From NCBI GenBank assembly GCA_032622095.1, contig CP136061.1, positions 13,905,287 through 13,969,286 of the forward strand: DNA of 64,000 nt, in the 5' to 3' direction. Shown in pieces: positions 25,224 to 37,303 of the stretch (positions are counted from its first letter, which is position 1; each line of letters begins with the position of its first letter). A program made the translations under genes and the position numbers. The notes beneath the pieces are model-generated. The model saw only the letters and a list, made by a program, of their open reading frames with translations, had not been told where the DNA came from and did no database searches. This DNA comes from Siphonodentalium dalli (lineage: Eukaryota > Mollusca > Scaphopoda > Gadilida > Siphonodentaliidae).

Positions 25224-27444
25224 CACACTATATATAGAGTCCAGTCGTTGAAGGGTTTGACCCGGACAAAATTTGTAACAAGATGGTTTTTGTGTCATTT
25301 TGACGAGAATAATCTGGGGAATATATTATCCAAAACCAGCTAAAATCCGCCCTGGGGATAATTTTTGAAAAAAAAGAAAGAAATAGCATAATAATTTGCA
25401 CAAAAGATAAGACATATAACTATAAACTAATAGTCTGGTCGATAAAAGGTTTGACCTAGAACAAATTTGGACTAAGTTGGTTTGTATACCATTTTGAAGA
25501 GGAATATATCCTCTATAACATATCCAAAATCCGTTAAAATCCGCTGTGAGCATTTTTTGTAATTCAAGATGGCGTCCAAGATGGCTGCTTGATGCAATTA
25601 TAGTGAGAACATCTTGTCATATGTATACACATGTATACATTTCTATGAAGCTAAGACATAACGCCACCTTTAAGTGCAAAATTGGAACTCCCCGTCCAAG
25701 ATGGCCGCCAAAATGGCGACCGGAAGTGGAAACTTTACGTTTGTTTTTACTAATATCTTTAAGATAAGTTTCTGTGGTTTGGAACTGGTTGAGAATTGTG
25801 ACTTTATTTTGTATTTAGCATGTTAACTGACAATTGTAGCAATGAAATATGCTGTTCGTGCGGTCCATACCCCTTCCGATCACTCAAAACTTCGATTTTA
25901 CAAAACGCTGTATAACACTTCACAAAATATCCCCGAGATTCTAATCATATTTCATCAAGAAGTGGGAAGAACTGTGCAATGTAAGTGATGCATTCTATAT
26001 CTTATTGATATTCTAACTCAATGGTACCAAAATTGTCACTTTGGCTCAAAATGGCTGCCAAAATGGCCGCCAAAATATGGAAAATGGTAATTATTATCCC
26101 AGCTTACCATGCAACCGCTTACAAGTTGTGGCGATGCACACAATTGGCTATTCTGTCGTATATAACATTTCTGATGCACCTGGGGTATGTATTACTATTT
26201 TAACAACTGAAATTACCAGAATTATTCGAAATTTTCTGTCACAAATCGGATATCAAAATCATCAAAAAATCGATGTTCAGGTTTGAGCCATTTTAAAAAA
26301 GTTAAATGGAACTATGTTTGGTATCAAAGATGTTTATTTTGTTTATATGTGTTACATGTGTCACACTGAGTTGTTTTAGACAAAATTACTCAAGATGGCT
26401 TCCAAAATGGCAACCATATTTGGTAAACATTATTATATACATATACATATGTGTATATATGTGGTGTATATGTATACATAATCAATGGTGACTAACATGC
26501 TACTTAATCAACTAAATGTTCTATTCTGTTGGTCCCGGTACCCTACGAATCATGACAAGTTCATTTTGAGGAATGCAATATGGATTTTTCCAAAAGCTTG
26601 CTTGTTTTTGAACGAAAATGGGCAGAACGTTGAAACGGAACTGACAGGGATCATATTATGTGGCTATTCTGGCCCATTAGCATCAACAGTGATCAACTTA
26701 ATATAGTTTGTATGTCTGTTGACTGTATGGTCATAGGCGATGTGAGTAGGTATACATGGAGTTATTGTATTCATGAATGATGTGAATAGTTATACAATGT
26801 GTGACAATATGGTCATGGTGGGATGTCCATAGTGAGGTTTAGGTATATAAGGAGTAGCAGTATGGTGATGTGTGAGGTGAACATGTTTACAGTAAGTGGC
26901 TGTCTTGTCATTGAAGTGGTATATGGTCATAACGAGTGCAGCTACACTGTCCTGAATGTATATATGGAGTATATGTGTGGTCAGGGATGGGCTGTACATA
27001 TGTACATTGGGTGGCTGTATTGTCATGGGTGGGTGTATATGTATACATATGTTGGATGTATGTTAATGGATGGGTGTATGTGTAAATAAGGTGTGGTTGT
27101 ATGGTTATGGGCAATGTGTATATGTGTACATGGAATGACTGCACGGTCATTGTTGAAGTGTATGTGTATACCTGGAGTACACTTTGATGGCCGTTGGCGG
27201 CTAGTGTATATAGAGAGTGACCTCATGGTGATGGGTGGGATGTCTATGTTTATATGTAGAGCCTATTGTATTGTCATTGGTGGTGTGTACAAGTATACAA
27301 TGAATAGCTGAATGCTCATGGAGAGGGTGTATATGTATACAGCGAGTGGCTGAATTGTCACGATTGAGCTGTATATGCAAGTCTGAAGTACGAATGACCT
27401 TGTGTTCGGGGTACTGGTATATCTAGAAGCTGTGGCCATTGATG

Positions 27445-27494
<50 letters not shown>

Positions 27495-30350
27495 CTGGAG
27501 TGATGCTCTGGTCATGGGTGAGATGTATATCATAACTGACTACATGGCCATGGCACGGCCAATATGTACATAGGTATATAGGGATTAACAGTATAGCAAC
27601 ATTAATGGTTGGGTTAATTGATATACAAGGAGTGACTATGATCACGAATGTGGTTTATGCGTATACAGCAAGAGGCTGATTTGTCATGGGTCAGGTGTAT
27701 ATGCAAGTCTAGAGTGTATGAATGGCCGTATGCGCGGTATGAGACATTGATATATCTAGAAGGGCTGTAAGGCCACTTTTGTGAGGTCTATATGTATATA
27801 CATGGAGTGACTCTATGGTTTTGGGTTGGGTGTATATGTATATATTGAGTGGCTATATGGCCACGGGCGTCGCAAATATGTATATATACAGGGAGTGAGA
27901 CTGTATGACCACTGGTGAGGCAAATAGGTATACAAGAAGTGATGTATGATCATGGATTTAGCGAACAGGTATGGAGTGACTGTATGGTTATCGGTGAGGT
28001 GTATATGTATATCTTTAGTGACTGTATAGCTATGCATGTAACAAATAAATATACATGGAGTGACTGTATGGCCTATGGCTAGGCGAATGGGCATACAAGA
28101 GGTTACTTTGTGTCCATGTATGCAGTGAATATGTGTACATGTCATGTGAGGTGTTGGATTATACCTGGTGTGTCTGCATGGTTACTCACGGCTATAGGGC
28201 CTTGCGTTGGTGTATGGGTAAACCCAATTGTGGCTGTATGGACGGTAATGGGTGATGTCTATACAGCGAGTGACACATGGCCATTTACTTGGTGTTCATG
28301 TATATATGGAATGACTGAATGCTCATGTGTGATCTGTACTGGTGCACCTTTGTGTGACTATCACAATAACTCAAGAATATGTTAATCGATTGATGTAATA
28401 TCAGAGTGTTCTCCACATTAATTGCGTTTTATATGCAATGTGAAGAAAACGGTTTTCCTGACAATAGTTTATAAGTTAATCAATTTTTATGCTAATGAGC
28501 CAGAGTAGCCACATAATATGATACCTTTCAGTTCAGTTTCAACGTTCTGGCCGTTTCCGTTAAAAAACATGGACAGAATCCCAAAAGAGGTGTTCGCCAA
28601 AATCCATACTGCATCCCTTAAAATGAATTTGTCGTGCCTCATAAGGTGCTGGGACAACTATAATATAAGATTAAGTTGTCAGTTGATTAAGTAGCATGTT
28701 TAATAACCAAGTGAGTCACAATTAGCTACCATTTCGGAACAGCAGAGAATAATGTTCGGAATATAAACTTTTTACCAAATTTAGTTGCCATTTTGCAAGT
28801 CATCTTGGGTAATATTGTCTAAACCACCACACTATGTCATATTTAAGGCATATCAAAATAAAAAGAACATTTGATACTAAAGATAGTTCCATTTTACTTG
28901 AAAAAAATGGTCCAAACATGAAAAGTGACCTTTTTTGCCGAGGTTGATGCTGTTTGTGATAGAAAAATCCCATAATTCTGGTAATTTCAGAATATTAAAT
29001 AGTAAAAATTAATCAAGGTGCATAAGAAATGTTGGTATTCAATGAATATAAGACAGAATAGTCATTTGTGTACATCACCACAACTTGTAAGCGATTGCAT
29101 GGCACGCTGGGATAATAATTACCATTTTCCATATTTTGGCGGCCATTTTGACAGCCATTTTGAGCCAAAGTGACAATTTTGGTACCATTGAGTTCGAATA
29201 TCAATAACATATAGAATGCATCACTTACATTGCACAGTTCTTCCCACTTCTTGGTGAAATATGACCAGAATCCCAAAGGGGATCTTTTGTGAAATGTTAT
29301 ACAGCGTTTTGTAAAATCGAATTTTTGAGTGATCGGAAGGGGTGTATACCCCACGAATAGCATATTTCATTGCTCCAATTGTCAGTTAATATGCTGTATA
29401 CAAAGTAAAGTCACAGTTCTTAACCAGTTCCAAACCACAGAAACTTATCTTAAAAGTAATAGTTAAAAACGTAAAAAATCCACTTCCGGTCGCCATTTTG
29501 GCGGCCATATTTGATGGGGAGTTCCAATTTTGGCACATAGAGATGTCGATATGTCATCGCTTCACAAAAATGTATACATGTGTATACATATGCAAGTTGT
29601 TCTCACTATAATTGCATCAAGATGACTTATAGGAAAATGACAGCCATTTTGGACGCCATCTTGAATTACAACAAAAAAAATTCAAAGCGGATTTTAGTGG
29701 ATTTTGGATATGTTATAGAGGAGAGCTTCCTCTTCAATATGGTAGAAAAACCAACTTAGTCCGAATTTTGTCTAGGTTGACCCTAAAATTTGAGTTTATC
29801 GACCAGACTATAAGCAATAATGGCAACAATGATACAAGCTGTACGAATATAGAGATGCGAAGAAACACAATGTCTATATCTTTCAACCGGCCACGTGCTT
29901 GGGTGGAGATCGAATGACTGGAAACATAATAGGATATATGCATTATATATATATATAGGATATTTCACAGAACGCTATTTATTAAAACGATTTACATTTA
30001 ATATATCACATAACGCTCTTTATTAAAACACATGCGCTGAAACCATGCATGTTAACGCTTCGATAACATACTTGAAATGGTCACACATACGAGGAAAATA
30101 TAAATTCCTCTATATCGGTGCAAATAATATAAATAACATTTCAATTTGTGATCTACAATAGTCATAAACAGTCATTGTCCTTGAAATTCGTTCAAAATAC
30201 CATCTAATTTGAAAACGCTGCAAGTAAAAAATTCCCCAAAGCGAATTCGGAGGATTTTGGAGTGAATGCTGACCTTTCCAACGACACAAAACTAGTTTGT
30301 TACAAATTTTGTCCTGGTAGGTAACTTAATTCGCATTCAACGACTGGACT
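25224..30350. mobile_element. 5.1 kb old foldback element
   Basis: The outer ends are AGTCCAGTCGTTGAA (25234) and TTCAACGACTGGACT (30335). Left-arm blocks reappear inverted in mirror order in the right arm. Examples are GTAATTCAAGATGGCGTCCA at 25559 against GGACGCCATCTTGAATTAC at 29649, and TTGGCTCAAAATGGCTGCCA at 26040 against 29155. Others are GAATGCAATATGGATTTT at 26571 against about 28606, and TTATGTGGCTATTCTGGCCC at 26658 against 28502. Arms span about 25224-26700 and 28486-30350. The loop is a minisatellite. No coding frame is shared by both arms. Repeated AAGATGGC-GCC motifs lie in both arms. Confidence 0.8.
26700..28385 (+). repeat. degenerate minisatellite, ~50-60 bp unit
   Basis: About 28 diverged copies of a unit resembling GAGTGACTGTATGGTCATGG, GTGAGGTGTATATGTATACATG. 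The many short open frames on both strands of this stretch are by-products. A pure TA run sits at about 27448-27488. Confidence 0.8.
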
Positions 30351-30825
30351 ATCAATTGAATTTCTGTCAGACAGCTCACGTGGAACATATATCATGTAAT
30401 ACGATGGCACAGACCCAGACAAGAACAAGAGGTAAGTGGAACAGTTTTTGTCAATTGTCATTTGTTCAATTTTTCCTATAATTAATTAGATTTATCGCGA
30501 ACCAACATGTCGTTTCGCAGGAATTGTGTTTAGCAAGTTGACGAGAACTGCATGGGTTATTACCATTTTTTTTATATTTTGGTCGGCTGCATCATCATTT
30601 GTAATTTTGTCCATTTGTAATGTATATATTAAAGAGTGTAATGTATGCTTGTTTTGATCGTTTGATGTTAAAAAGGATGGAACCTGTATCAGGGACGTGA
30701 CCCAGACATTCCGTTTTCACAACTTGACTAATGTTCGTTTGCACTCCAATCATTATTAAATTAGAATTGTTCATCTGATACCTGAAACCTTCCAACTGAT
30801 AATAAATCTCGACCAAAATATCCCA
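30351..30825. other. intergenic, nothing recognised
   Basis: The tail (CTGATACCTGAAACCTTCCA near 30776) is repeated near 32517, so the following array and MITE sit inside a duplicated context. No gene is seen. Confidence 0.4.
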
Positions 30826-31095
30826 CTACAATAAAATACCCCCTACGATAAAATACCCCTACGATAAAACACCCCTTACACTAAAACACCCCATACGATA
30901 AAACACCTCCTATGATAAAAGAGCCCCTACAATAAAACACCCCTTACGATAAAATACTCCCTACGATAAAACACCCCCTACGATAAAACACCCCTTACGA
31001 TAAAACACACCCTACGATAAAACGCCCCTTACGTTAAAATAAAACACCCCCTACGATTGAGCACCCAATACGTTAAAACACCCCCTACAATTGGA
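30826..31095 (+). repeat. 16-bp tandem array
   Basis: About 16 copies of CCCCTACGATAAAACA, with variants CTTAC, TACAAT and ACGTTAAA. It ends in CCCCCTACAATTGGACATTT. That end motif recurs at about 32090 and 32563 outside the array. Confidence 0.85.
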
Positions 31096-31109
31096 CATTT
31101 TCTGACTAG

Positions 31110-31716
31110 GGGCCTGTACCATAGATTTGCAATTGCCATGTTTGAACAGGTGTACAAGGTTATGGGAGGTACACAGGAGGCATGAAGTGCAATATACCAC
31201 TGTATTGTAATAGAGTAGATTATACCCGTGTGCATATTACCGATGGGTGATTGGGTTTGATCAAAATGGTATTCAATATAATACTCCAGCGATTTTGCAT
31301 GACAACCCAACTAGAAATTGAAATACATCTTAAAACTTGAATTGTTGGAACATACGATAACCATTGATGACATATAACACAATGCACGAACGGTTGCGGC
31401 GTACTCACTGAGCGATTATTTAAAGGATACTGATTACCACTAATAAAATTTAACACGGATTACCCATACACTAGCGATAACATATCAATGAGTGTCTCCG
31501 AGGAATATTTGTTTTCATTGGTCAGTCAAGTCACATGTGGTAAACATATTATGTTATTGGTCACCATGCATTTAAACGAGGCATTGCAAGAAGTCGACTT
31601 TTCACTGTAAGAATGAGAGTGGAGGTCTATGGTAATCGACACCTTCTGTGTGCCCCACCCACATAACCTTGAACACGTGTTCAAGCACGGCAATTTCAAA
31701 TCTATAGTACAGGCCC
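31110..31716. mobile_element. TIR element with 3-bp TSD (Harbinger-like)
   Basis: The left end GGGCCTGTACCATAGATTTG and right end (inverted GGGCCTGTACTATAGATTTG) form TIRs of about 75 bp, continuing through the AATTGCC and AAGGTTATG motifs. They are flanked by TAG at 31107-31109 and 31717-31719. A 3-bp TSD and GGGCCTGT-type ends suggest PIF/Harbinger, although TAG departs from the usual TWA. There is no transposase inside; the antisense open frames here are not coding. Confidence 0.7.
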
Positions 31717-31885
31717 TAGGACGAATTAATATAATTTTTTAGGCCAATATAAACACAAATGCTAGTTTCACTCCCGACCCTATTTTTAGTCCCCGCTTCA
31801 ATTTTTGTTATCTTTTATGCATTTTTTTCTTATGCCTTCTATTTCATTATAGGAGCTGCGCTTGCGCAGCATTAAATGCCCCGTG

Positions 31886-32048
31886 CCAGTGCATTATCTT
31901 ATATATGCGAGTCTCTCATATGGAACATCGCATATACAAGAGAAGGCACTGGCATACAAGATCAAGGTAAATATTGTTACGTTAATGCATTCTCTTATAA
32001 ATGCGATGCTCCATATGGGTGATTCGCATATATAAGAGAATGCATTGT
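31886..32048. repeat. two adjacent related hairpins
   Basis: Hairpin 1 (about 31888-31952) pairs GTGC-TTATCTTATATATGCGA with TCGCATATACAAGAGAAGGCAC. Hairpin 2 (about 31984-32046) pairs AATGCATTCTCTTATAAATG with CATATATAAGAGAATGCATT. The arms of the two hairpins are related, so they may be one duplicated MITE. Confidence 0.7.
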
Positions 32049-32790
32049 CGCAGGGTGTTCGAAAAAAATCTGGAAGCTACAACCAAAAGCACCCTCTACA
32101 ATTGGACATTTTCTGATCGAGGACAAATTAATATAATTGTGTTTTTATTGGACATAAGAATATAATTATTCACTCCACTTTTCACTAGAATTGATCATTT
32201 ACAGTAATTGATACATTCAGCCATCGTTTCCGTCCGAAAACTGCTGTTCACGACTGTTCACGATAAAAGGCATTCGTTGTTTTATTTCCAATTTACAGGG
32301 TATATTAAAGGGCGTTTTGAAAATATGCTTTACGATTGTTATTGTTTGCTATCAATCATGGTATGAGGTATTAGTATGAGACAAGGCTGACATATGACTG
32401 GGACGTTATTAGACAGCGTTATGTAAGGTGAGGCCCCTGGTGTAATTTCGAACGCCCCGTGAACCAGCCCGTTTTCTCAACTTTAACTCCCATCGACACT
32501 TAATAAAAAGTGTTCACCTGGTACATGAAACCTTCCAACTGATCTTAAATTCCAATCAAATCGCCCCTTATAATTGGACATTTTCTAACCGTGTACGATT
32601 TAATATCATTTTGGTGAAACTAAGAAAATATCCAACGCACATTAAAATAGATTTCGGTTGTTTATTTACAAGAATATAACACCGAATCTTTGTTTCTCTC
32701 CGAATTACAACAGCTGCTTCTTCCATCAGCGCATTTCCAACTGTTAAAGATGGTCGATCGCTTCATATTACATGTTTATATACAGTTCAC
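32049..32790. other. intergenic with copies of CCTACAATTGGACATT motif
   Basis: The motif at the end of the 16-bp array recurs at about 32090 and 32563, followed each time by GA--AATTTAATAT-ATT-like sequence. No gene is recognised. Confidence 0.4.
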
Positions 32791-32799
32791 TATATAGAG

Positions 32800-33110
32800 T
32801 AATACATATGAATCTAAGACCACTGTAAACGCTTCTATCAATTAATATCGATTTTATTTCGAATTTTTCTGGTGTAATACATTCAATCGATTTGACACAG
32901 TTGACGTTTCGCGGAATATGTTCGGAGCTTAGCAAGGGGATAACTCTGTCTACATCTGAGATCCCCTGAAAGTTTCACAAGGGTGTATTCTAAAAATAGT
33001 AAAAAAATATATCCCGATTAATTATCGCCTTGTATAAGAACATTTCGATATAAAAATCAATATTAATTGACAGAAGCGTTTTCGGAAGTGTGTCTTCGAT
33101 TTATTATTTT
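32800..33110. repeat. foldback, ~310 bp
   Basis: AACGCTTCTATCAATTAATA near 32828 returns inverted as TATTAATTGACAGAAGCGTT near 33060. AATCTAAGACC at the left and CTTCGATTTATT at the right are diverged outer parts. It looks like a decayed MITE. Confidence 0.5.
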
Positions 33111-33244
33111 ATATACCAGAATATATACAAAGCGTGTTCAGAAAGAGATAATCCATCCTTAAACATCGAGTATCGTGGGACACACACCGCATAGTTACTT
33201 CAGAACAGGTTCATATTTATTGGGTTTCCACTAAACAGAAGACT

Positions 33245-34255
33245 GTGGTGTCAACATATAATATGAATTATGTTCGCCAGAATGTGGTGTCAACAAATAA
33301 TGAATTATGTGATCCAGATTGTGGTGTCAACATATAATGAATTATGTGATTAATACTTTGGTGTCAACATATAATGTGAATTATGTGATCCAGACTGTGG
33401 TGTCAACATATAATGTGAACTATGTGATCCAGAATGTGGTGTCAACATATAATATGAATTATGTGATCCAGACTATGGTGTCAACATATGATGTGAATTA
33501 TGTGACCCAGACTGTGGTGTCAACATATAATGTGAATTATGTGATCCAGACTGTGGTGTCAACATATAATATGAATTATGTGATCCAGACTGTGGTGTCA
33601 ACATATAATGTGAATTATGTGATCCAGAATGTGGTGTCAACATATAATATGAGTTATGTGACCCAGACTGTGGTGTCAACATATAATGTCAATTGTGTGA
33701 TCCAGACTGTGGTGTCAACATATAATATGAAATATGTGATCCAGACTGTGTTGTCAACATATAATGTGAATTATGTGATCCAGACTGTGGTGTCAACATA
33801 TAATATGAATTATGTGATCCAGACTGTGGTGTCAACAAAGAATGTGAATTGGGTGATCCAGACTATGGTGTCAACATATAACGTGAATTATACGATCCAG
33901 GCTATGGTGTCAACATATTATGTGAATTATGTGATCGAGGCTATGGTGTCAACATATTATGTGAATTATGTGATCCAGACTGTGGTGTCAACATATAATG
34001 TGAATTATGTGATCCAGACTGTGGTGTCAACATATAATGTGAATTATGTGATCCAGACTGTGGTGTCAGCATATAATGTGAACTATGTGATCCAGACTGT
34101 GGTGTCAACATATAATGTGAATTGTGTGATCCAGACTGTGGTGTCAACATATAATGTGGACTATGCTATCCAGACTGTGGTGTCAACAAATATTGTGAAT
34201 TATGTGATCCAGACTGTTGCATCAACATATAATGTGAATTATGTGATCCAGACAT
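33245..34255 (+). repeat. 39-bp tandem array, about 26 copies
   Basis: Unit GTGGTGTCAACATATAATGT plus GAATTATGTGATCCAGACT. Because 39 is a multiple of three, indel-free copies keep every frame open. The plus frame reads 13-residue units of the type VVSTYNVNYVIQT inside an open frame of 405 codons (33319-34536). The minus strand is also open (MLTPQSGSHNSHY units). After the array the plus frame continues for about 95 unrelated codons. Copy-to-copy differences include many amino-acid changes and no synonymous bias that I can see. I therefore take it as a minisatellite, not a proven gene; an expressed repetitive protein cannot be excluded. Confidence 0.9.
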
Positions 34256-35740
34256 TGGGTCACTATCAAACGATTAGTGCGACACACCCGAGCGCAGCTG
34301 GCGCAAGTAGATGCACCAGGGGTTCCTGGGATATGCTTCTCATGGAAACTTTTGAGGAAAAAAAAGGTTATTTTGCTGCACTTTGGGTTATGTGGCAGTC
34401 ACAATGGAGGCGGACTGAACTAAAAATTTGGCAGTATATTATTAATCTATTAGATACAGATAGGAGGTATACTCATAATTTCTGGAACAGTGGAAGCCCC
34501 ATATGTGCTCTAAACACCCGACTACGTCGCATCTAGACTAGATTTTTCATGTTATTCTGGCAACTATTCTCAACTCATTGTCATATATATTAGTACCAGT
34601 GGTTTTGTTCCACATGTATCTATATGTGGAACAAATTGGAACAATCAACAAACAATAGGTCTGACAGATAAAAAATGTCCCCAAGCAAATAATTCACTGA
34701 AATGAAATGAAACATCGAGGCATGCAATACGAGGAGGTAATACATTGAAATAAATCAAAATATGTTTATTTTCATTAAACCATATACAAATACATTATTT
34801 GAGTGAACATAATAAAGTGAAATACATATAATTAAATATATATACATAATACGGGCGTGTTAGGTATCACGATGTGCGTGGTGATTTTTCGTCATTTGGC
34901 AGAATAACGTTATCCTTATTATACATTGGGATAGACTATCAAAGTAGCACATCAAGCCTGTCTGATCCTTGTAAATATGGGAGAAACTGTTGATATAATA
35001 TATGTAGGGTCATCCATGTTTTGCATCCACATGACTTAGACAATCTCACCATATTTCTTCTTTAGTATAGCTATATGGATCAGTCTTCACACAAAACTTT
35101 GTTATATAGGAATGGAAACGTACAATTCAAGGGAGAAGATCATATGAAACATGTTTGAATTGACTCATTAGTCGAGATTCCACAATATACTTATTGTTAG
35201 TGCTTAGTTCTAAAATTTAGAACTTTAAAGAGTACAATATATATATGGTTGCATACACTGTTGTTTATTGTGTATTCCTATGCGATTTTCATTCTTTCTT
35301 CGAACCATTATCAAGTGGTGTAAGAATAAACTTTAAATACATGCGATAAAATCGAATGCGGCACATACCAAATCGCTGTTGTGTGCTGATATTTGATTCA
35401 TTTTTATGTCTGGCCTAAACTGACATGACTCGGAGTGAATTGTCAATTACCAGAGTACTGATCAGCGCGCGTTCACTATCAGTAATCATGTTGTGATCAC
35501 AGTAATGCGCGACACGTGACTTCATACAGATCTGTATAAAGAAATACAGCAATGTAAACACACCCTTATATATCGATGAACTATTTTGAATAAAATTTTG
35601 TTTCTTATATTTGAGGTATCGGGAATTCCGAAAAGTAAATCGTTGATATGTGTAATTGTCAGTCCTTCTTGTTATAATTTTTGACATGGAGTTTGATAAC
35701 TTTATAAATAAGTCTTGTTCAGTTGCTTTCCAAGTATGTT
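34256..35740. other. intergenic, no supported gene
   Basis: A perfect small hairpin (TTTGTTCCACAT / ATGTGGAACAAA) lies near 34601-34632. The 121-codon minus frame at 35415-35780 has no domain features. Nothing else is seen. Confidence 0.4.
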
Positions 35741-35742
35741 TA

Positions 35743-35948
35743 TCACTTTCTCTGTGTGAAATACAGCGCCATACACCCAAGGAGAACGGCGACTCCCGGC
35801 ATCAGAGATGTAGATCCGTCCTTGGCAACACACCCGACCTCTGTTCCGACCTTGTCTGAAATAGATTCGTCCGTCTTACAACAATAGACACATGGCTGCA
35901 AATATATCCCTTCCATGACTGGGGCTTCCTCAAATTTTGCAAAAAAAC
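35743..35948 (-). CDS. possible last exon of Cys-rich GPI-anchored protein
   Basis: Read on the minus strand, an AG acceptor at 35949-35950 opens a phase-1 exon of about 68 codons ending in TGA. It carries CVYCCKTDES, a later lone Cys, and a C-terminal hydrophobic run (LMPGVAVLLGCMALYF) preceded by small residues (DGSTS), followed by a short basic tail. A Cys-Cys pair plus a terminal GPI-type signal is what the last exon of Ly6/three-finger surface proteins looks like. However, the usual CN ending is not present and no upstream Cys exon was identified. An alternative acceptor (TTTGCAG) lies at 35896-35897. The family call is inference. Confidence 0.35.
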
Positions 35949-36365
35949 CTGTGTCAATGCACTCTATTAAATATACGAATCTCCCGTAGGGGGGCCCCAC
36001 ATATATAAGAACATATATTGCCTAACACTATTTACCTTGACGTTGTAAGTCAGTGTATTTTCTTATATAACATAGTCGTATTAGAGCGACGTATTTTATC
36101 CCAAAGGGTTAACCAAATGCGTGAATTTAAACCAAAATTGGGTACAAACAGAAACATGTTTGGTAACGAGTTCTTTCACTGGTATAGATCAACACACCAT
36201 ACCGCATGACACTTCAGATAAGTAAGCTATACACTGATGTTGCGAGGTACTAAGACGAAAATAAAACATAATTATAAAGTACAAATATTTTGGCAGTATT
36301 GCTATTTAGTTAGCGAATGGGAATAATTTGCAGAGCAGAATCGTTGGAACTATAATTTTTGCCGG
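35949..36365. other. intergenic flank of the palindromic element
   Basis: No gene or repeat is recognised; the sequence ends at the left target duplication of the palindrome. Confidence 0.5.
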
Positions 36366-36371
36366 AAGGGT
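36366..36371 (+). repeat. 6-bp target site duplication, left
   Basis: AAGGGT, immediately before the first base of the palindrome. It is identical and in the same orientation at 43818-43823. Confidence 0.85.
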
Positions 36372-36802
36372 AGTAGTATGGGAGGCTCGTTCGCCTCACA
36401 TCTAAAAATAGATTTTTTGGGTCTAAAATTGTTTGTACTAAAATATTCCCAAAAAAATTTTTCAAAACCCAAAATTTTTTCTCTCAAAATTTTCAAAAAA
36501 CAAAATTTTAATCTCAAAAAATTTCTAACGAGTTTTCGGTCTCTTACCCAAATATCGGCCGACTATTAAATGTCGAATGTTTTTTAAAATATTTGCGTGT
36601 AATATCTTTCGTTATTTTTGTTCAAACAAATTTTAAATATTTTTCATGAAACTCTGTTAATTTTATTAATCGATGTTTAGAAATAGCTTTATACCAATTA
36701 TATGTGTATGGACAGGTCCGAGTCGCTGTAATTTTGGAAATTGTGACCATCGGTATGAATGCATACATTCCAGTGTTTATCAATCAGACGCAGTCCATGC
36801 AT

Positions 36803-37123
36803 GATATATAGAGGATATCCACACTTTTTCAGTGGATATGGGTTATATCTCATGAGTGATGACAAAACATTGAATTTCCACGAGTGGCTTTAGCCACGAG
36901 TGGAAATTCAAATGTTTTGTCATCACGAATGAGATTTAACCCATATCCACTGAAAAAGTGTGGATATTCTGTTTATTATATACTTTAGTTACTTGCCTAT
37001 GACCCCCAATGAATGTCAATACATCATAAATTCAACAGTGGGATATCACTTATATCTCACTAGTGGGATATCACTTATATCTCACTGCTAAAACCTTATA
37101 ATTCATGGGCAAGTATATAATAA
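36803..37123. mobile_element. foldback insertion in left arm only
   Basis: The right arm runs straight from the GTCCATGCAT counterpart into AATTGTCATACCTG, whereas the left arm has about 310 extra bases between them. The insert is two abutting hairpins. The first, about 36811-36970, has near-perfect arms starting GGATATCCACACTTTTTCAG around the loop CCACGAGTGGC. The second, about 36973-37123, pairs TTTATTATATACTT with AAGTATATAATAAA and contains a doubled GTGGGATATCACTTATATCT unit. It arrived after the palindrome formed, or is a haplotype difference. Confidence 0.8.
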
Positions 37124-37303
37124 AATTGTCATACCTGAAATAATTTGACACCATTACTCTTACATGAATAATAAAGAGTGTTTATTCTTTACTTCTCTAT
37201 CCCGATGAAGTTATTGAGTATATGACAGGTGTGCATTATCGCGAATTATTGGAAGTATTGAGATGTTGTACTATTTTGAAAGCAGTCACGATATTTGAGC
37301 GTG

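Noticed and set aside
26790-28385. Numerous His/Thr/Tyr-rich open frames
   Set aside because: All lie in the degenerate minisatellite and reflect its base composition.
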